Shown here one piece after another: positions 11,035 through 24,345 of a DNA stretch of 64,000 nt (the first letter of the stretch is position 1; every line of letters begins with the position of its first letter). Below the pieces are notes generated by a model. The model saw nothing but the letters and a program-made list of their open reading frames with translations. It was not told the origin of the DNA and did not search any database. The stretch lies in assembly GCA_002633005.1 (NCBI GenBank), contig NMRA01000360.1, positions 130,758-194,757 on the forward strand, given 5' to 3'. The stretch comes from Phoronis australis (Eukaryota > Phoronida > Phoronidae). The position numbers were made by a program, and so were the translations under genes.

Positions 11035-13740
11035 CTGAACAGAAATCAATGAGAGACTCAGGAACAAACCTCATACTCACCGGGTTCACAGAAGACTGGT
11101 AGCCTACACTAAACTACACTACCCTACAGAAGTCCTGTAGTACTGTGATTGTGATAGAGGCAAAAGCGTCTTGGTGTCAACTAAAAAACTAAGACTCAAA
11201 TGTCGATCCACGGATATTTTAAGGGCCGCACAACTTTTCACCGAGACCCACAGATTCTCTAACTTGACTAATGAAAGACTTGAGGCCCTGTGGCTGTGAT
11301 TGTGCCATGGCCGTGTCACCACGATGAATCATATTCACCCATGGCCATGGGTATGTTTTCCTAAAATTATCCCTGCGATCGTTAGAGTGACATTTTGATT
11401 TGGAATACATGGACTGCAAGTATCCAAAAAGCTGACGATCACATCGTACGTTAATCATAGTCCTTCCGCCGGCTGCCCAGTAGGCCTAGCCTACACTGCA
11501 GACAGACAGTGGCACCGGGACTGCGATCGACTTGTCTGACAACCGTGAACAGAACACAAAATGAAAGACAATGTATCATATTATTGAATAACAGATAATA
11601 TTTACATTTCCGGATCCTTAAAAATCCTAAAAAATGACACGTCTGGGGTTGTCGTGGATGAATTCATGCAATTTATCGCACTGCAAAATACGTCCTTCCC
11701 CATTGTTTTGGGGCTTCCTGGATGACAGTTGCTTAATCACCACTTGGCGGCGCTAGTAGTAGCGGTAACAGCGAACTCACAAGTGAACTCTCCTATACTA
11801 TTACACTCCTTGCTTACATTAATCAGTGCTGAATGTTTATGCTGTAAACTCGATATTGGTTAATGAGTTAAGATTACAATCCAAGCCCAATGGCAAAGGG
11901 TACGTGACAAATATCCATTAGACTATTTGTTTGCTCCCTATCATATGTCTTCCGGAAATCTATCACACGTTGAAATGGAAATCAATCATGTCTGTATTCT
12001 CGTGACCTTTGGTTTTTAGATTTGAGGGCTTGTACCGTGCAGAGGGGATATGCATCGCTTCTGCACCGTCCCTGAATGGACAAAATTGGTTTTAAGCATC
12101 AGACTGCAGTTAACCAGCAAGATCTTCCCATTCAGTGAAGATCTGTTGTCAAAGCGTACTTTCTATATCGGAGACAACGAACAAAGCCTTTGAAAAGGAA
12201 CAGCTATTTTTAAAGAAAGGTATGTAAGTCGTTTCGTTAATTTACTTATTCAGGTCCTTAACGAGGGATTGGCATAGGGGGTTGGGGTTGTAAAATTTGG
12301 TGCAACTGAATGTGTGGAAATAACAAGTAATACATGTCTGGGGGAAAGAGCATGGTGAGGTAATTCTTAACCTTCATGAAGTTCCTTCTAGTTTATTTCA
12401 TGAAAGTGTTTTGCTATCAATTGTAAACCCATAAAAATATATTACATTTTCTGAATTCTCAGTGACTGAATAGTCTTACCTCATGCCTTGAAATGTTGCA
12501 AGTCGTTTCTAAATTCAAATGACTGCCATCGCTTTGTGAAAATTGCATTTTTGATGGTGCCTTACGATTTGTAATTACTCTTAAACAACAGAAAGATTAT
12601 CCATCATTTCTTAAATGACCCAAGTCTTCATATCTTCTATTAGAAGAAAAATAAAAAGTCTGAGAAACTGTTCCCTCAGCCTTAGACTAGAAGTATGCTT
12701 GACAGACCCATGAATCTGTACTCGGAGTTTAAAATTGCTGAAAGAATCAAAAACAAAAAGGCTTGAAAATGGATAACAAAGGTTTGTAGTTGTCTCAAAA
12801 AGCTATGTGTAGCACTCTCCAACAGACACAATTCACGCCGACAGGAGGCGCGTTCCAAAACGAGGCTCGCTACGATAGCTGTGTTATCTTATCGGCATAG
12901 TGGTGTAGGGCCGCGTTACTTGAACGGCTAGAAAAAATACGGACACTCAACTGTCTGTGGGCTAGAAAAAATACGGACACTCAACTGTCTGTTTTACAAT
13001 CCCTAAGGACGTTGAGATTCGGAAGCGTTGGGTCGTTGGCATACGCCGCTACGAAGGAAAATATGTCTGTGTAAAATTTATAAAAGTTTTCGAAAAGTTT
13101 AGATCATATTTTGTCGCATCTCGGTTGTCAAGCATCGATAGCGAAGACCGGAGAACCTTCGGCCAGACAGGCTCATGAGTACGGGTTGAAACATGATGCA
13201 TTTTTCCTTCCAAAAAGGACAGGACCCTCAATTTTGGAGCCGAATATCGGCCCCATTTCCCTCTCAGTCACGCGAAAGTATCCCACGAGGCCTAAAAATT
13301 CTACTATCGATCCAAAGTACAAATCGCCTGTAACCACACAGGTGACAATTTGAGAGAGCACAAAATGCTCATTTGCACATTTTTAATGCATATCTTTAAG
13401 ATTTAATATCCAGGTTGGTCTCGAAAGACCGGCCATTTAACTCAGGCAATGTCAACTTTCGTTTTGTTTATCGCAGTGAGCCTCGCTTTGGATTTTAATG
13501 TCCGCCGCGTGAATTAGGTCTAGATGGAGTCACATTGACAACGCGAGCTGCATGTATCTGAGTGGCACGCGCCCGGTCTGTGTGATGTCCATGAGAAATA
13601 CCTTCTGCGCAATGACTGGACACCGCATTGACGTCACTGAAACAAATGTTGACTTTAATTAATTTCACAGGTGTTACTGCTGCCATTCATGAAACAGCAG
13701 GCATTCTTTTGGTCATTGTTTGAAATAAAGGTTGTTGGTG
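11035..13740. other. Non-coding stretch
   Basis: No gene is supported. One exact tandem duplication is present at 12926-12992 (listed separately). Short open frames on both strands show no recognisable domain. Confidence 0.45.
12926..12992. repeat. Tandem duplication, two perfect 33-bp copies
   Basis: GGCTAGAAAAAATACGGACA and the rest of a 33-bp unit ending CTGTCTGT occurs twice with a 34-bp period. Perfect identity suggests a recent slippage or duplication event. Confidence 0.9.
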
Positions 13741-14455
13741 TACCTATCTTCAATGTGGTCGCATATTGCCGTCATCTCTGTCTGGGCGTCCGGCGAGGGG
13801 GGCGTCAGGGCGTCCGCAGCTGTATCTTCTAAACCCCTCACAGGATCTTGATGAGATTTGGCAGATGTATTTCCATGAAGCTAACGACGGATGACGACGA
13901 ATTTCGGACCTCTCCGACTACCGTTGTGCCCCCTGGTGGCAATTTTAGTTTTTTACGCTTACCTCTGTATCTTCGGAGGTCCTCAACGGATTTTCATAAA
14001 ATTTGGCAGTTAGGCATCTATTAGTGAGATGATGCCATCCTTCCGTTTTCGGACAGATTAGAGGTACTTTGCGCCTCGTAGTAGCCATTTCTACTGTTTT
14101 CGAGTCTGTTTTTAGGCGTCTGTCCTTCTATCAACCATGCCGTACTAGGGATGATTTTGAAAATTGGCATATATGTTGTTACTGTGAAGAGGGCGGCTGA
14201 CGATGATTTTCCAACGACTCGACAACAGTGGTGCCTCCTAGTGGCAGTCTTTTTACGCCCATGGCTGTATCTCCTAAACCCTCTGGATCTTTATTAAATT
14301 TAGCAAGTGTAATTACATGTCTGGATTTGACGACGACGACTTTCGGATGGATCAGACTACCGGTGTGCCTCCTAGTGGCAATTTTAGTTTTATAAATTTA
14401 CCTCTGTATCTTCAAAGGTCGTCAACGGATTTTCATAAAATTTGGCAGCTAGGCA

Positions 14456-15032
14456 TCTATTTATTATTATTACATTTATCTATTATAGTGACATAAGGGT
14501 GCCAGTAAATACAATATCAAAGACAGAATATTCACCATACCCCCCAGCCTCAATGGGCTTACTCAGTCACCTAATAATAGTTAAATCATTACATAACATA
14601 TTGCACAAACTCAAATATGACCACTTCAGACTAGTTTATAAACAAACAATTACTTCTAACCTGCAAAGCGTTTTGAATGAATTTCGCTAGACCTTTCAAG
14701 TTATTTTGGAATATTTGAGGTAGGGCAGAATCCCGTATAAGTATGGTCGAATGTGAGTATATTTTTCACAATCAAAAATGAAATGAACTTCTCCATAATT
14801 TTAAATATTAAACTTGACCAATTACAGGAGCTCCGATGTTTAAGGTCCCATAAAAAGACTTTTTTTGCAATTCTGCTTTCATTCATTACAACTAAACGAT
14901 TCCAGAGCCTTAGTATATTTTCATGTTGTTTGTAATGTGAATTTGGCCATCTCGAGTCGCCATAAAGTACTGCATTGGCAGCATACTTGTGGACCCCTAA
15001 AAATATACGTAGTGCTCTCGTTCTGATCAACT
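14456..15032 (-). mobile_element. 5'-truncated LINE inserted in the composite repeat
   Basis: Read on the minus strand the element encodes a decayed C-terminal reverse-transcriptase region, IFLGVHKYAANAVLYGDSRW and RLWNRLVVMNESRIAKKVFLWD. This matches the RxFLGVHKFAPNxxxxGDMGW and RLWNRL signatures of a LINE family. A related fragment lies at 21.3-22.2 kb. Its 3' end is an A/T-rich tail (TTATTATTATTA on the plus strand) next to TATTATAGTGACA. The host repeat is interrupted at GGCATCTATT and resumes at CTATTAGTG, as seen in the intact copy near 14015, so CTATT is a likely target duplication. Confidence 0.75.
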
Positions 15033-15587
15033 ATTAGTGTGCAGACGCTATCCTCCGGTTTTCGGTTTGATTCGTGGTATTTTGCCCACCTAGTGGCCGT
15101 TTTTTACTGTTTTCGAATCTTTACTTGTTTTTTTTTTGTTTGTTCGCACGATACAGGTCGCAATTTTCGTCCGATCATCACGAAATTTACACATAACACG
15201 TACTTCTAGAAGTACTGGAAGCCTATTGTTTTTCGTCAAAATCGGATCCAAGATGGCGGCTGTGGCGGCCATTTGTTTTCATTTAAAGGTTCATTTTTTT
15301 GTTTGTTCGCACGATACAAGTCGCAATTTTCGTCCGATCATCACGAAATTTACACATAACACGTAGTTCCGGAAGTACTGGAAGCCTATTGTTTTTCGTC
15401 AAAATCGGATCCAAGATGGCGGCTGTGGCGACCATTTCGTTTTCATTTTAAGATTCAAAGGCTTCTGGAGGCTACAATTTTTTACGTACAGAGTTGAAAA
15501 TCGGCACAATAAATGGACCGGATGTGCACTACATGTATACTGGAAATTGTTTATTTTCGTTAAAAAATGGCGGAAATATAGGTGATC

Positions 15588-15597
15588 GCGCATGCGC
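15588..15597. promoter_or_regulatory. NRF1-like palindrome GCGCATGCGC in the repeat
   Basis: An exact match to the palindromic NRF1 consensus. The same block in the unit at 17579-17588 is also exact; the units near 16752 and 18742 carry one- or two-base variants. Whether any protein binds here is unknown. Confidence 0.4.
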
Positions 15598-15712
15598 ACC
15601 TCGACTTTGGCATAATAACGTTTTCTTCTGTAGAGGGCGCATTATACGGCCAATTCCTTCGAAATTTTACGGATATTAGTTTTTATATGACATGCTATTA
15701 TATCAACCCAAA

Positions 15713-15745
15713 AAACCGGAAGTTGCTTTCAAGATGGCGGATCTT
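15713..15745 (+). promoter_or_regulatory. ETS-like plus YY1-like pair (CCGGAAGT ... AAGATGGCGG)
   Basis: CCGGAAGT is followed a few bases later by CAAGATGGCGG. The same pair recurs near 16880, 17707 and 18867 in the other units. The spacing and order resemble ETS/YY1 pairs of housekeeping promoters. In this window they are part of a repeat, so function is inference only. Confidence 0.4.
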
Positions 15746-18700
15746 GCGCATGTTAACCCATTTTCAGTCGTACTTAGGTGCCATTTAAACGGGAGAAGAA
15801 AATGACGTGAAATTTTGCATGTGGATTTTTTAAAGTATATTCTTTCAAATGGTTTCAAACACTTTTTTCTCAGACTTACCGTTTTTGAGTTATTTGACTT
15901 TGAATTTCTTAAAAAAACGCAAAATTTCATTTTTTTCGAAACATTTACGGAATTAGGCGATACCATCAGTTTAGATAGAATTATGAACGGGCTTTCAGAA
16001 GATGTTTTCCATTATTCGCTAAGACGTCTACTTTTTGAGTTATTTGAGATTTTCTGATAACGCTGTTCCTTTGTTGAGCGCTCTTGCTGCATTGATGTTG
16101 GTTTATCTTCTATTGAACTAGCCTGTAGCCTATTTCTTATTGATTTATGACATCTAAGTTCGTCATATGAATGTTGTGATGTTGTTCATCATCGCCACCA
16201 CCGTCATCATATTCGTCATCATCGTCATCATCTTCGTCATCATCTCCGTCGTTGTCTTTTCCGTTAATTTCGCAAAGTGTCGCTCAAGACTGTAGCCTTT
16301 TTCTTACTGATTTCGGACTTCTACGTTCATGTTTCTGTTATTTTTACTTCTTTTGTTCATCCTCGACACCATCGTCGTCATATTTGTCATCATCGTCATC
16401 ATCTTTATCGTCATCTTTTTGGTTAATTTCGACAAGTTTCGCTCCTCGGAGCGCTTTTATTTTTGTTTGTTCGCTCTCTACAGGTCGCAATTTTCGTCCG
16501 ATTTTCACGAAATTTGCACACGACGTGTAGATCGGAAAGTACTGGAACGCTTTTGTTTTTGGTCATGATCGGATTCAAAATGGCGGACGTGGCGGCCATT
16601 TTGTTTCCGATTTCACAGTCAAATGCTCGTAGAGGCCGCATTTTTCGACGTACAGGGCTGAAACGTGGTATGATTATTATAAAACACATGTGCTACAGCT
16701 GTGCCCAAAATTGTTGACTTCCAGTCAAATATGGCGGAAATATTGGAAGTGGCGCATGTGCCCCCCGATATCTGGCCAAAAACATTTTCTCCTCTAGAAG
16801 GCGCATTTGCGAACCAATCACTTTCAAACTGGTCACGTGTTTTTTACTATTAATAAGCTTTTATAAACTTTGTTTAACCGGAAGTCACTTTCAAGATGGC
16901 GGCTGTGGCACATGTTCACACGTTTTCAATCGTTCTGCAGTCGCGTTTTTAACGGGAAGAGTAAATGACGCGAATTTTTGCATGTGGATTCCTTGAAGCA
17001 TGTTCTTTCAAAAGTTCTCGTATAACGTTTTTCTCAGACTTACCGTTTTCGAGTTATTTGACTTTGAATTTCAAAAAAAACGCAAAATTTCAATTTTTTC
17101 GAAAAAGTTATGGAATGTTGCATAACTATCAAAGTAGGTAGAATTTTGGACGGGCTTTCAGAAGATATTTTCCATTTTTCGCTACAACGTCAACTTTTTG
17201 AATTATTCGAGATTTTCCGATAGCGCTGTTCCTACCCTGTCACATAGCGCCACCTATTTTGGATTGTGGGAACAAAGCATGGCTCATCCTTTGTTTGTTC
17301 GCTCTCTACAGGTCGCAATTGTCGTCCGATCTTCACCAAATTGGCACACGACGTGTGGATTAGAAAGTCCTGGAAGCCTATTTATTTTGTATTGATCGGA
17401 TTCAAAATGGCGGACGGGGCGGCCATTTTGTTTTCGATTTCACATTCAAATGCTCATGGAGGCCGCATTTTTTGACGTACAGAGCTTAAACTTTATACGA
17501 TTATTATAAAACAAATGTGCTACAACTGTGTCGAAAAACGTTGACTTCCGGTTAAATATGGCGGAAATATTGACGATGGCGCATGCGCACCTAGATATCT
17601 GGCCAAAAACGTTTTCTCCTGTAGAGGGCGCATTGGTGAACCATTCACTTTCAAACTGGTCACGTGTTTCTTGCAATTAATCAGCTTTTATAAAATTTTG
17701 TTTAACCGGAAGTCTCTCTCAAGATGGCGGCTCTGGCGCATTTTCACCTTTTTTCAACCGTTCTGCTGTCGCTTTTTTAACGGGAAGAGCAAATGACGTG
17801 AATTTTTGCATGTGGACTCCTTGAAGTATGTTCTTTCAAAAGTTCTGCGATAACGGTTTTCTCAGACTTACCGTTTTCGAGTTATTTGACATTAAATTTC
17901 AAAAAAACGCAAAATTTCAATTTTTCCGAAAACTATGGAATGTGACGAAACTATCAATCTAGATAGGGTTTTGAACTGACTTTCAGAAGATATTTTCCAT
18001 TTTTCGCTAGGACGTATACTTTTTGAATTATTTGAGATTTTCTGATAGCGCTGTTCCTTTTTTGAGCGCTCTTACTGCATTATGTTGATTTAGTGTATTT
18101 GAACAAGACTGTAGCTTATTTCTTCCTAATTTATGACATCTAAGTTCGTCGTATGAATATTATCGTATTGTTCATAATCTCCGCCTTCATTGTCATGATC
18201 GTCGTCGTCGTCCTCCCATCGTCCTGTTTTCGCGTAATTTCGTCAAGTGTCGCTCCTCCGAACGCTCTCGCACTGTTGCCAGTTTACCGGGTGCGTGAAC
18301 AACACTGCAGGGTATTTCTTACTGATTAGTTCACTAGTCACATGAATGTTATCGTGTTGTTCATAATCTCCGCCTTCATCGTCATGATCGTCGTCGTCGT
18401 CCTGGTTTCGCGTAATTTCGCCAAGTGTCGCTCCTCCGAGCGCTCTCTTTTTTTTTGTTTGTTCGCACGATACAGGTCGCAATTTTCGTCCAATCATCAC
18501 GAAATTTACACATAACACGTAGTTTTGGAAGTACTAAAAGCCTATAGTTTTTCGTTATAATCAGATCTAAGATGGCGGATGTGGCGGCCATTTTGTTTTC
18601 ATTTTATGATTCAAATGCTTCTGGAGGCTAGTTTTTTACGTACAGGGTTGAAACTCGGCACAATTATTGGACTGGACGTGCGCTACAAGTATACCGTAAA

Positions 18701-20197
18701 TTCTTTACTTCCGGTTAAAGGCGGCGGAAATATCGCCAATCGTGCATGCGCACCTCGATTTCGGGAAAAAACGTTTTCTCCTGTAGAGGGCGCATTATAA
18801 GACCAGTTGCTTCGACATTTTCCAGGTGTTAGTTTTTTTAACATGCAATTATTCAGAGCTAAAAACCGGAAGTTGTTTTCAAGATGGCGGATCTGGCGCA
18901 TGTTGACCCATTTTCAGTCGTGCTAGAGTGCCATTTTAAACAGGAAGAGAGAATGACGTGAATTTTTGCATGTGGGTTCTTTGAAGTATGTTCTTTCAAA
19001 CGATTTGTAACATTTTTTTCTCAGACTTACGGTTTTTGAGTTATTTGACTTTAAATTTCTTTAAAAAAACGCAAAATTTCATTTGTTTAGAAAAATTGGC
19101 GGAATTGTGTGATACTATCAATTTAGATAGAGTGTTGAATGGGCTTTTAGAAGATGTTTTTCATTTTTCGCTAGGACGTCTACTTTTTGAGATTTTCTGA
19201 AACGCTGTTCCTTTGTTGAGCGCGCTTGCTGCATTGATGTTGGTTTAGCTTCTATTGAACTAGACTGTAGCCTATTTCATATTGATTGATGACATTCTAA
19301 GTTCGTCATATGAATGTTATGATGTTGTTCATCATTGCCACCACCATCATCATATTCGTCATCTTCGTCATCATCTCCGACGTCGTCTTTTCTTCAGTTA
19401 ATTTCGCCAAGTGTCGCTCAAGACTGTAGCCTATTTCTTCGTGATTTCTGACCTCTACGTTCGTCATATGAATATCATAACTTGCATTGTCCATCATCGC
19501 CACCATCGTCGTCATAGCTGTCATCTTCGTCATCATAACTGTCGTCGTCTTTTCTGGTCATCTCTAACGTGGTTTTTTGGTTAATTTTGCCAAGTTTCGC
19601 TCCTCGGAGCGTTTTCAATTTATTTGGCGTCTGCCTCTCTGTCAAACCACTCTAAGGATGGTTGTGGAAATTGTCATGTATAAAGATGAAATCGGATGTT
19701 GATTTTCCGATGACTTCATCTACTGTGTCTCTTCTTAGTGGCAGTTTTTTGCGCCTATAGCCTCCTAGGGGCAATTTTGTTATTTCGTTTTCCTCGGCTT
19801 CTCATAAATTCCTTGACGGATTTTTATGAAATTTCGTAAATAGTTTTGATAACACATACTAGTTTTCAGATGGATTCGACGTATTTTGCGTCTTCTAGTG
19901 GCCATTTTTATGTTCCAAATAAACATCATTAAAGCATACCGTTTGCGGTGCATTCGTGGGCGCATTTCTCTTGTATTATACTGCAGAAAATTTCAAAGTT
20001 GACATAACTTTATATTACTCGTCATATTCCGGCGATTTCCGTAAAAATACGTCTGAATTCTGACACATTTCATTTCCCATAACCAAGCCTCAAATGGCTT
20101 AACCAATCAACGTCATCTTTGAGGCTTGTGGACGGGGCTGCATTTTAACCTGGAGTCAGAGTGATTACTAGGTAGAGGTCAGTAACGCTCGGACCTA

Positions 20198-20305
20198 CGC
20201 TAGGACCTCGCTAAAATCCAGCCAAAATCACGTGCTCTCATTTGAAATGCACGGCAATATCTCAATTAATCTCGCGAAGTCTTGCTTTTTAGCGAGGTCC
20301 TAGCG
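20198..20305 (+). mobile_element. 108-bp MITE with about 18-bp inverted ends, copy 1
   Basis: The ends CGCTAGGACCTCGCTAAAA and its reverse complement bound a 108-bp element. A second copy of the same length and inner sequence lies inverted at 34272-34379. The shared sequence may run some 15-20 bp further out on one side (GTCAGTAACGC). No coding. No secure target duplication. Confidence 0.8.
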
Positions 20306-21284
20306 AATCCGAAAAACCCGTCACGTGCTGGAAGTCATTCACTTCTGATGCACGACACAGTGGAATATCACAAACTAAAATTTGTGAAAACGTACTCAAT
20401 GAGTACTACACCTGCATTTCTCATAAGTACACCCTGAGCGATTTCCGCTTTTTCGGAAACAACGATTTCTTCAGGTCGCGGCGAATACGATTTCTCGTGA
20501 ATCAGAGCTTTTTCTGAAACTTGATTTAATTTCCTATCCCTTGACGCACCTTGAAATCTCTGAAGTCTCTGAAATGATCTAATAACACGCGGTGAGTTGA
20601 TTAACCTGATGTGTGTATTTTTCATTTTATTCCAAAATTAAGCATATATTTACACCTGATCATGAGGCTATTTCAGGACCTTTTTGGCTTAGGTGAACTG
20701 CGGGCGTGAAGTGGGCAATAAAGAAATACCCATTGGATAGTTTTCAGTATACAGAGTTTAGTGTTTATACTTAACAAGTGAACTTTTTTAATATCACCAA
20801 TCGCTTCTTGCTCCATTTCCGAAAAAGTGCTTTCTGCTAATGGGCGCTTCCCGGAAATCCGCGACACATTTACATTGTAATTAGTTGTATTTGTTAGCCA
20901 TTGTTCAATACGCTTTTGTGAAATTCATGAAGGTCTCGCTAAAATAATGTCATCGACTGAGGAGGCCACGTATCCTTTCGAAATTCATTTAATCACAAAG
21001 CTGGAGAATTGAGTCTAGAGTCCTATAATTTGATAAATAAAAAGTAAACAGTTCATTCATAAACGAATTAGCAATACACCAAAAGATACTGAGTGGTTTA
21101 AAAAAGGTTAATATATTACTGTCGCCAACGACAATTTTTGGTCTCAATACAATTGTGAAAGCAACCCTTTGGAAAATAATTGGAAAGCTTTATTGTCTGT
21201 TCGTTAGTTTTAATAAAATCTTAGGTGACAAATGTAAAGAGAAATCAAAAGTTACTGAATTTTTTTATACATCAACGGAATCTT

Positions 21285-21287
<3 letters not shown>
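20306..21287. other. Non-coding stretch
   Basis: No exon, RNA or repeat that I can support. Two minus-strand open frames (20368-20625 and 20673-20867) lack recognisable motifs. Confidence 0.45.

Positions 21288-21320
<33 letters not shown>
21288..21320. repeat. (TAAG)n microsatellite, the tail of the adjacent LINE
   Basis: About eight TAAG units abut AAATTTTTATTATAGTGACA. On the minus strand this is the 3' tail of the neighbouring LINE, so the tandem tetranucleotide was probably made by its target-primed reverse transcription. Confidence 0.85.
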
Positions 21321-21322
<2 letters not shown>

Positions 21323-22235
21323 TTTTTATTATAGTGACAGATGTTCAAATGGATTTAAACAATAAATATGTAACAAAACAGGAACACCCAGCCCTTCACG
21401 GGGCTTATAAGTCACTTTAGGTACATGAAAAACAAAAAAGAAAAACAAGTGTACACGCATTGCAAGAAGACCAAAAAGAGAACACAGTGATAAGAGTGAT
21501 CATTTTTAAATAAAATTTTTCCTTACTTCAAAATTTTTTTTGATAAAAGCTGAAGTTTTTGTGACATCTTTTTGCATTATTGTAATTAATTTACTTTCAC
21601 AGCTTTGTGCACGAAATCGTGGATATTTAATCTCAACTTAAGAGTAAAAGGTGTTTCTGGCATCTAAGAAAAAGGGACACTCAAACAGAAAATGTACTTC
21701 AGTTTCAACCAGACCAGTGTGAGAAAGACAGCAAATTCTATCATCAAGTTCTAGAAAACGAAAACTCCCAAACTCAACCAATAGCTGTAGGGTTCCGGTT
21801 CTAATTTGAGCAAGAATTGACCTACTAGACCGAGTTAAGTCTAACTGCACATAAGGCTCAACTTCAAAAACATTCTTCATCAAAACATAGGTTCTTAACT
21901 TTGGTTTCGAATGGCATTCAACGAACCACCTATTACAAGCCAAATCATGCAAAATATTCTTACAGTGAGAAATTAACTGAACGTAAGTTATGAAAGCAAT
22001 CTGAAATCCCCAATATTTCAAAAATGTTCAAAACTTCAGAAGACTAATTATTGGTACAAGTAGTGTAGTCCCACAATAATATTCGATATGTTAGTCTATC
22101 TTCCTCGAAATTAATAACACGATTGCTCAAAATTTCCGCCTAACACTGGGAAATTCTCACCCCATGTCACCCATAACAGCATGATTAGGAGCGAATTTGT
22201 TACCGCCCAAGAAAAATCGCTTAGTTTTAAACCAA
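21321..22235 (-). mobile_element. Decayed LINE, C-terminal end with Cys motif
   Basis: The minus strand encodes FFLGGNKFAPNHAVMGDMG near 22160-22210. After a frame break comes a 127-residue frame (21638-22021) with SRSSRSILAQIRTGTLQLLV and a Cys/His knuckle (CCLSHTG ... EVHFLFECPFF). This region is typical of the C-terminal end of CR1/L2-type LINE polyproteins. The untranslated 3' part runs to the (TAAG)n tail. The reverse-transcriptase catalytic core is missing, as expected of a 5'-truncated copy. Confidence 0.75.
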
Positions 22236-23358
22236 GTAGCAAAATGAGTTTTCAGCAGCGAAATTGACGAAACGTTTATTACAATCAGGCTACAATGTTT
22301 TGTTACCGTTAAGTCACATGTTTTTGTGTCGGTCTTTATTATCAATTTCTCAGGCCAGAAAAGTGATTTTAGAGGGGTTTGCAATCAAATCTTTATCACC
22401 AACGTCTCCCGAGGCAATAATCTACCGTCAGCTTTGTTACGTGTGACTGTGCGTTTCCGATAATTATTCATTATTAGAAACTGTCAGTGTATGCAATTAG
22501 CACCAGTGTTCTTACTTAAGACTCAATGTTAACGACCTAAAGTAACGTTTTCTGCAAAAACATCGCGGTAATAACACCAGTTAAGAACACCGTGACAACT
22601 TCACATTTTATTACATTTACAAAAGATCATGTCAACGCTCGAGCTTCACTAAATCGTAAGCAATGACGTTTTCACGAATGTTTGCCAAAATGCCTTCTGT
22701 AGAGCAAGCTTTTGGCGAGAAAAGTGAGATCACGGAAAACCACACAAAACAAACTGAGTGACTGGCAAATGCATCGTGAGTAATCTCGACACTTTACTAG
22801 CGTGAACAAAAAAATGCCTCCACTGAAATGATTCGTCGGCGAGACTGGAATTATAGCAGAAACTTCACTGCTTCCGTCTCATAAGCGAAAATCTCTCGTG
22901 GTAATTGCCTCGCAAGTATCCTGTGTTTACGGAACGCGCACCAGGTTGTTAACCAGAGAGAAACGTTTAGTAAATTTAAAGCAGACGTTTTACTGGCGCA
23001 AACCAACGAACTGTCATTTTTTGAATCCAAGAAATCATTTTCAGGAACAACTTGAGACCAGTTATAATGTAATAACCACAAGATGGGTGCGTCAAAGCAC
23101 TTAAATGAATTCCCTGAGCGTAGCAGAAAAAGTCGGGGTGTAAAGATAAGACACTGGTTGCGTTCAACTGGGTTTGGAACTGTATGAATTAACCAAAGAT
23201 CAAGTGAAAGTGAATCAGTTTAGAAATTGGTTTAAAGTTATGGAATACCAACCTATTGGAGTGGCGAATTCGTGCTTCTAAATAGTCTCGATATATACAG
23301 ATTTTTCAAAAACGGACTCATATTCGAATATCATGCATCTCATGTTGAAACCTTCGTT
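22236..23358. other. Non-coding stretch
   Basis: I see no supported gene or repeat. Short frames on both strands show no domain. Confidence 0.45.
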
Positions 23359-23530
23359 GTTATCTACCTTGGCAAGATTGAGATGTGCTCAGTTATCTAC
23401 CTTAGCAAGATTGAGGTGTGCTTAGTTATCTATCTACCTTAGCAAGATTGAGGTGTGCTCAGTTATCTACATTGGCAAGATTGAGGTGTGCTCAGTTATT
23501 TACCTTGGCAAGACTGAGGTGTGCTCAGTT
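23359..23530. repeat. Minisatellite, about 37-41-bp unit, five copies
   Basis: The unit is TTATCTACCTTGGCAAGATT followed by GAGGTGTGCTCAG, repeated head to tail with small changes. One copy has an extra TATC. There are no unique spacers, so this is not a CRISPR array. Confidence 0.9.
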
Positions 23531-24189
23531 CCGTGTCACGTCAACAACAATAGAAGAACGGATACTGATCGTTCACAATGGGTGAATGTTTTGACATTTC
23601 AAGGTTGTTGAAAATGAAAATTATTTTTTACTTTTGTGTCCTGTATACAATGATTTTCGCCAGGGATACTTGTCATAAAACAGAAAATATTATAATTGAT
23701 AGCACTGTTATAAATATAATGAAAACAAACTGTATTATATACATCAGGGCTGAGTTGCATAAAGCTTTAAAAGTTATCCGCTGGATAAGTTTGATTGTTG
23801 CATGACGTCAGGTGCATTGTTCAACAATAACAACGTGACGCGTGATAATGCTACATCATTGTTGCTATACGGCGTATAACTTTTATGCAACTGGACCCAG
23901 ATGAGAAACTTTTTTTATTAAAAGCTAATGGAACACGTGAATCTGTTGTCGATGTGTAAAATGCGCGCTCATGTGTACGTAATTGTTGATGTGTGTTATT
24001 ATCTGTAGTGTAGGCCACTGGCCTTATCGACACCTGGCAAAAATTCAAAAAAATATGGTCGAAACGCAAAATGCCTATGATATGCGTGACGGTATTTTCT
24101 TAAAACAATATTTTTTCAGAGTGTGGATGAAATTCTCTTTGAAACGTAGAAATTGAGCATAGAAGAGGATTTGAGTACACGGATGAATG

Positions 24190-24345
24190 AAACCCTTTTT
24201 CATGCCATTTTAATAAAAATAAGGTTCGTTGGTTATCCCAGACATATTTTTCAGTTAATTAAAGCTTCTCGTAATTTAATTAAGAACTCGTCCCCTACTC
24301 CGGAAGTGACGTTCATGGAGTCGAGAATTACGTGCCAATTTGGTG
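24190..24345 (+). repeat. Left inverted end of the THAP/P2X7-tail transposon
   Basis: This segment (TTTTTCATGCCATTTTAATA through GGTTCGTTGGTTATCCCAG to GGAGTCGAGAATT) matches the reverse complement of 25668-25830 over about 150 bp with scattered changes. Such long inverted ends mark a DNA transposon about 1.65 kb long. I cannot define its exact outer tips or target duplication. Confidence 0.75.

Larger units (their letters stand above)
13750..19950. repeat. Composite repeat array (two repeat types), about 6 kb
   Basis: The flanks, about 13780-15120 and 19610-19930, carry one repeat type. It is recognisable by CCTCTGTATCTTC, GGATTTTCATAAAATTTGGCA and CCTAGTGGCAATTTTAG. The centre holds another type starting GTTTGTTCGC and followed by CAGGTCGCAATTTTCGTCC. 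That start recurs near 15140, 15303, 16463, 17295 and 18460. The spacing alternates between about 0.83 and 1.16 kb, the longer units including CATCATCGTC-rich tracts. Units share further conserved blocks, such as AAGATGGCGG, CCGGAAGT, GCGCATGCGC, and TTTTCTCCTGTAGAGGGCGC. No long open frame is conserved among units, so this looks like non-autonomous or satellite-like DNA. Confidence 0.85.
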
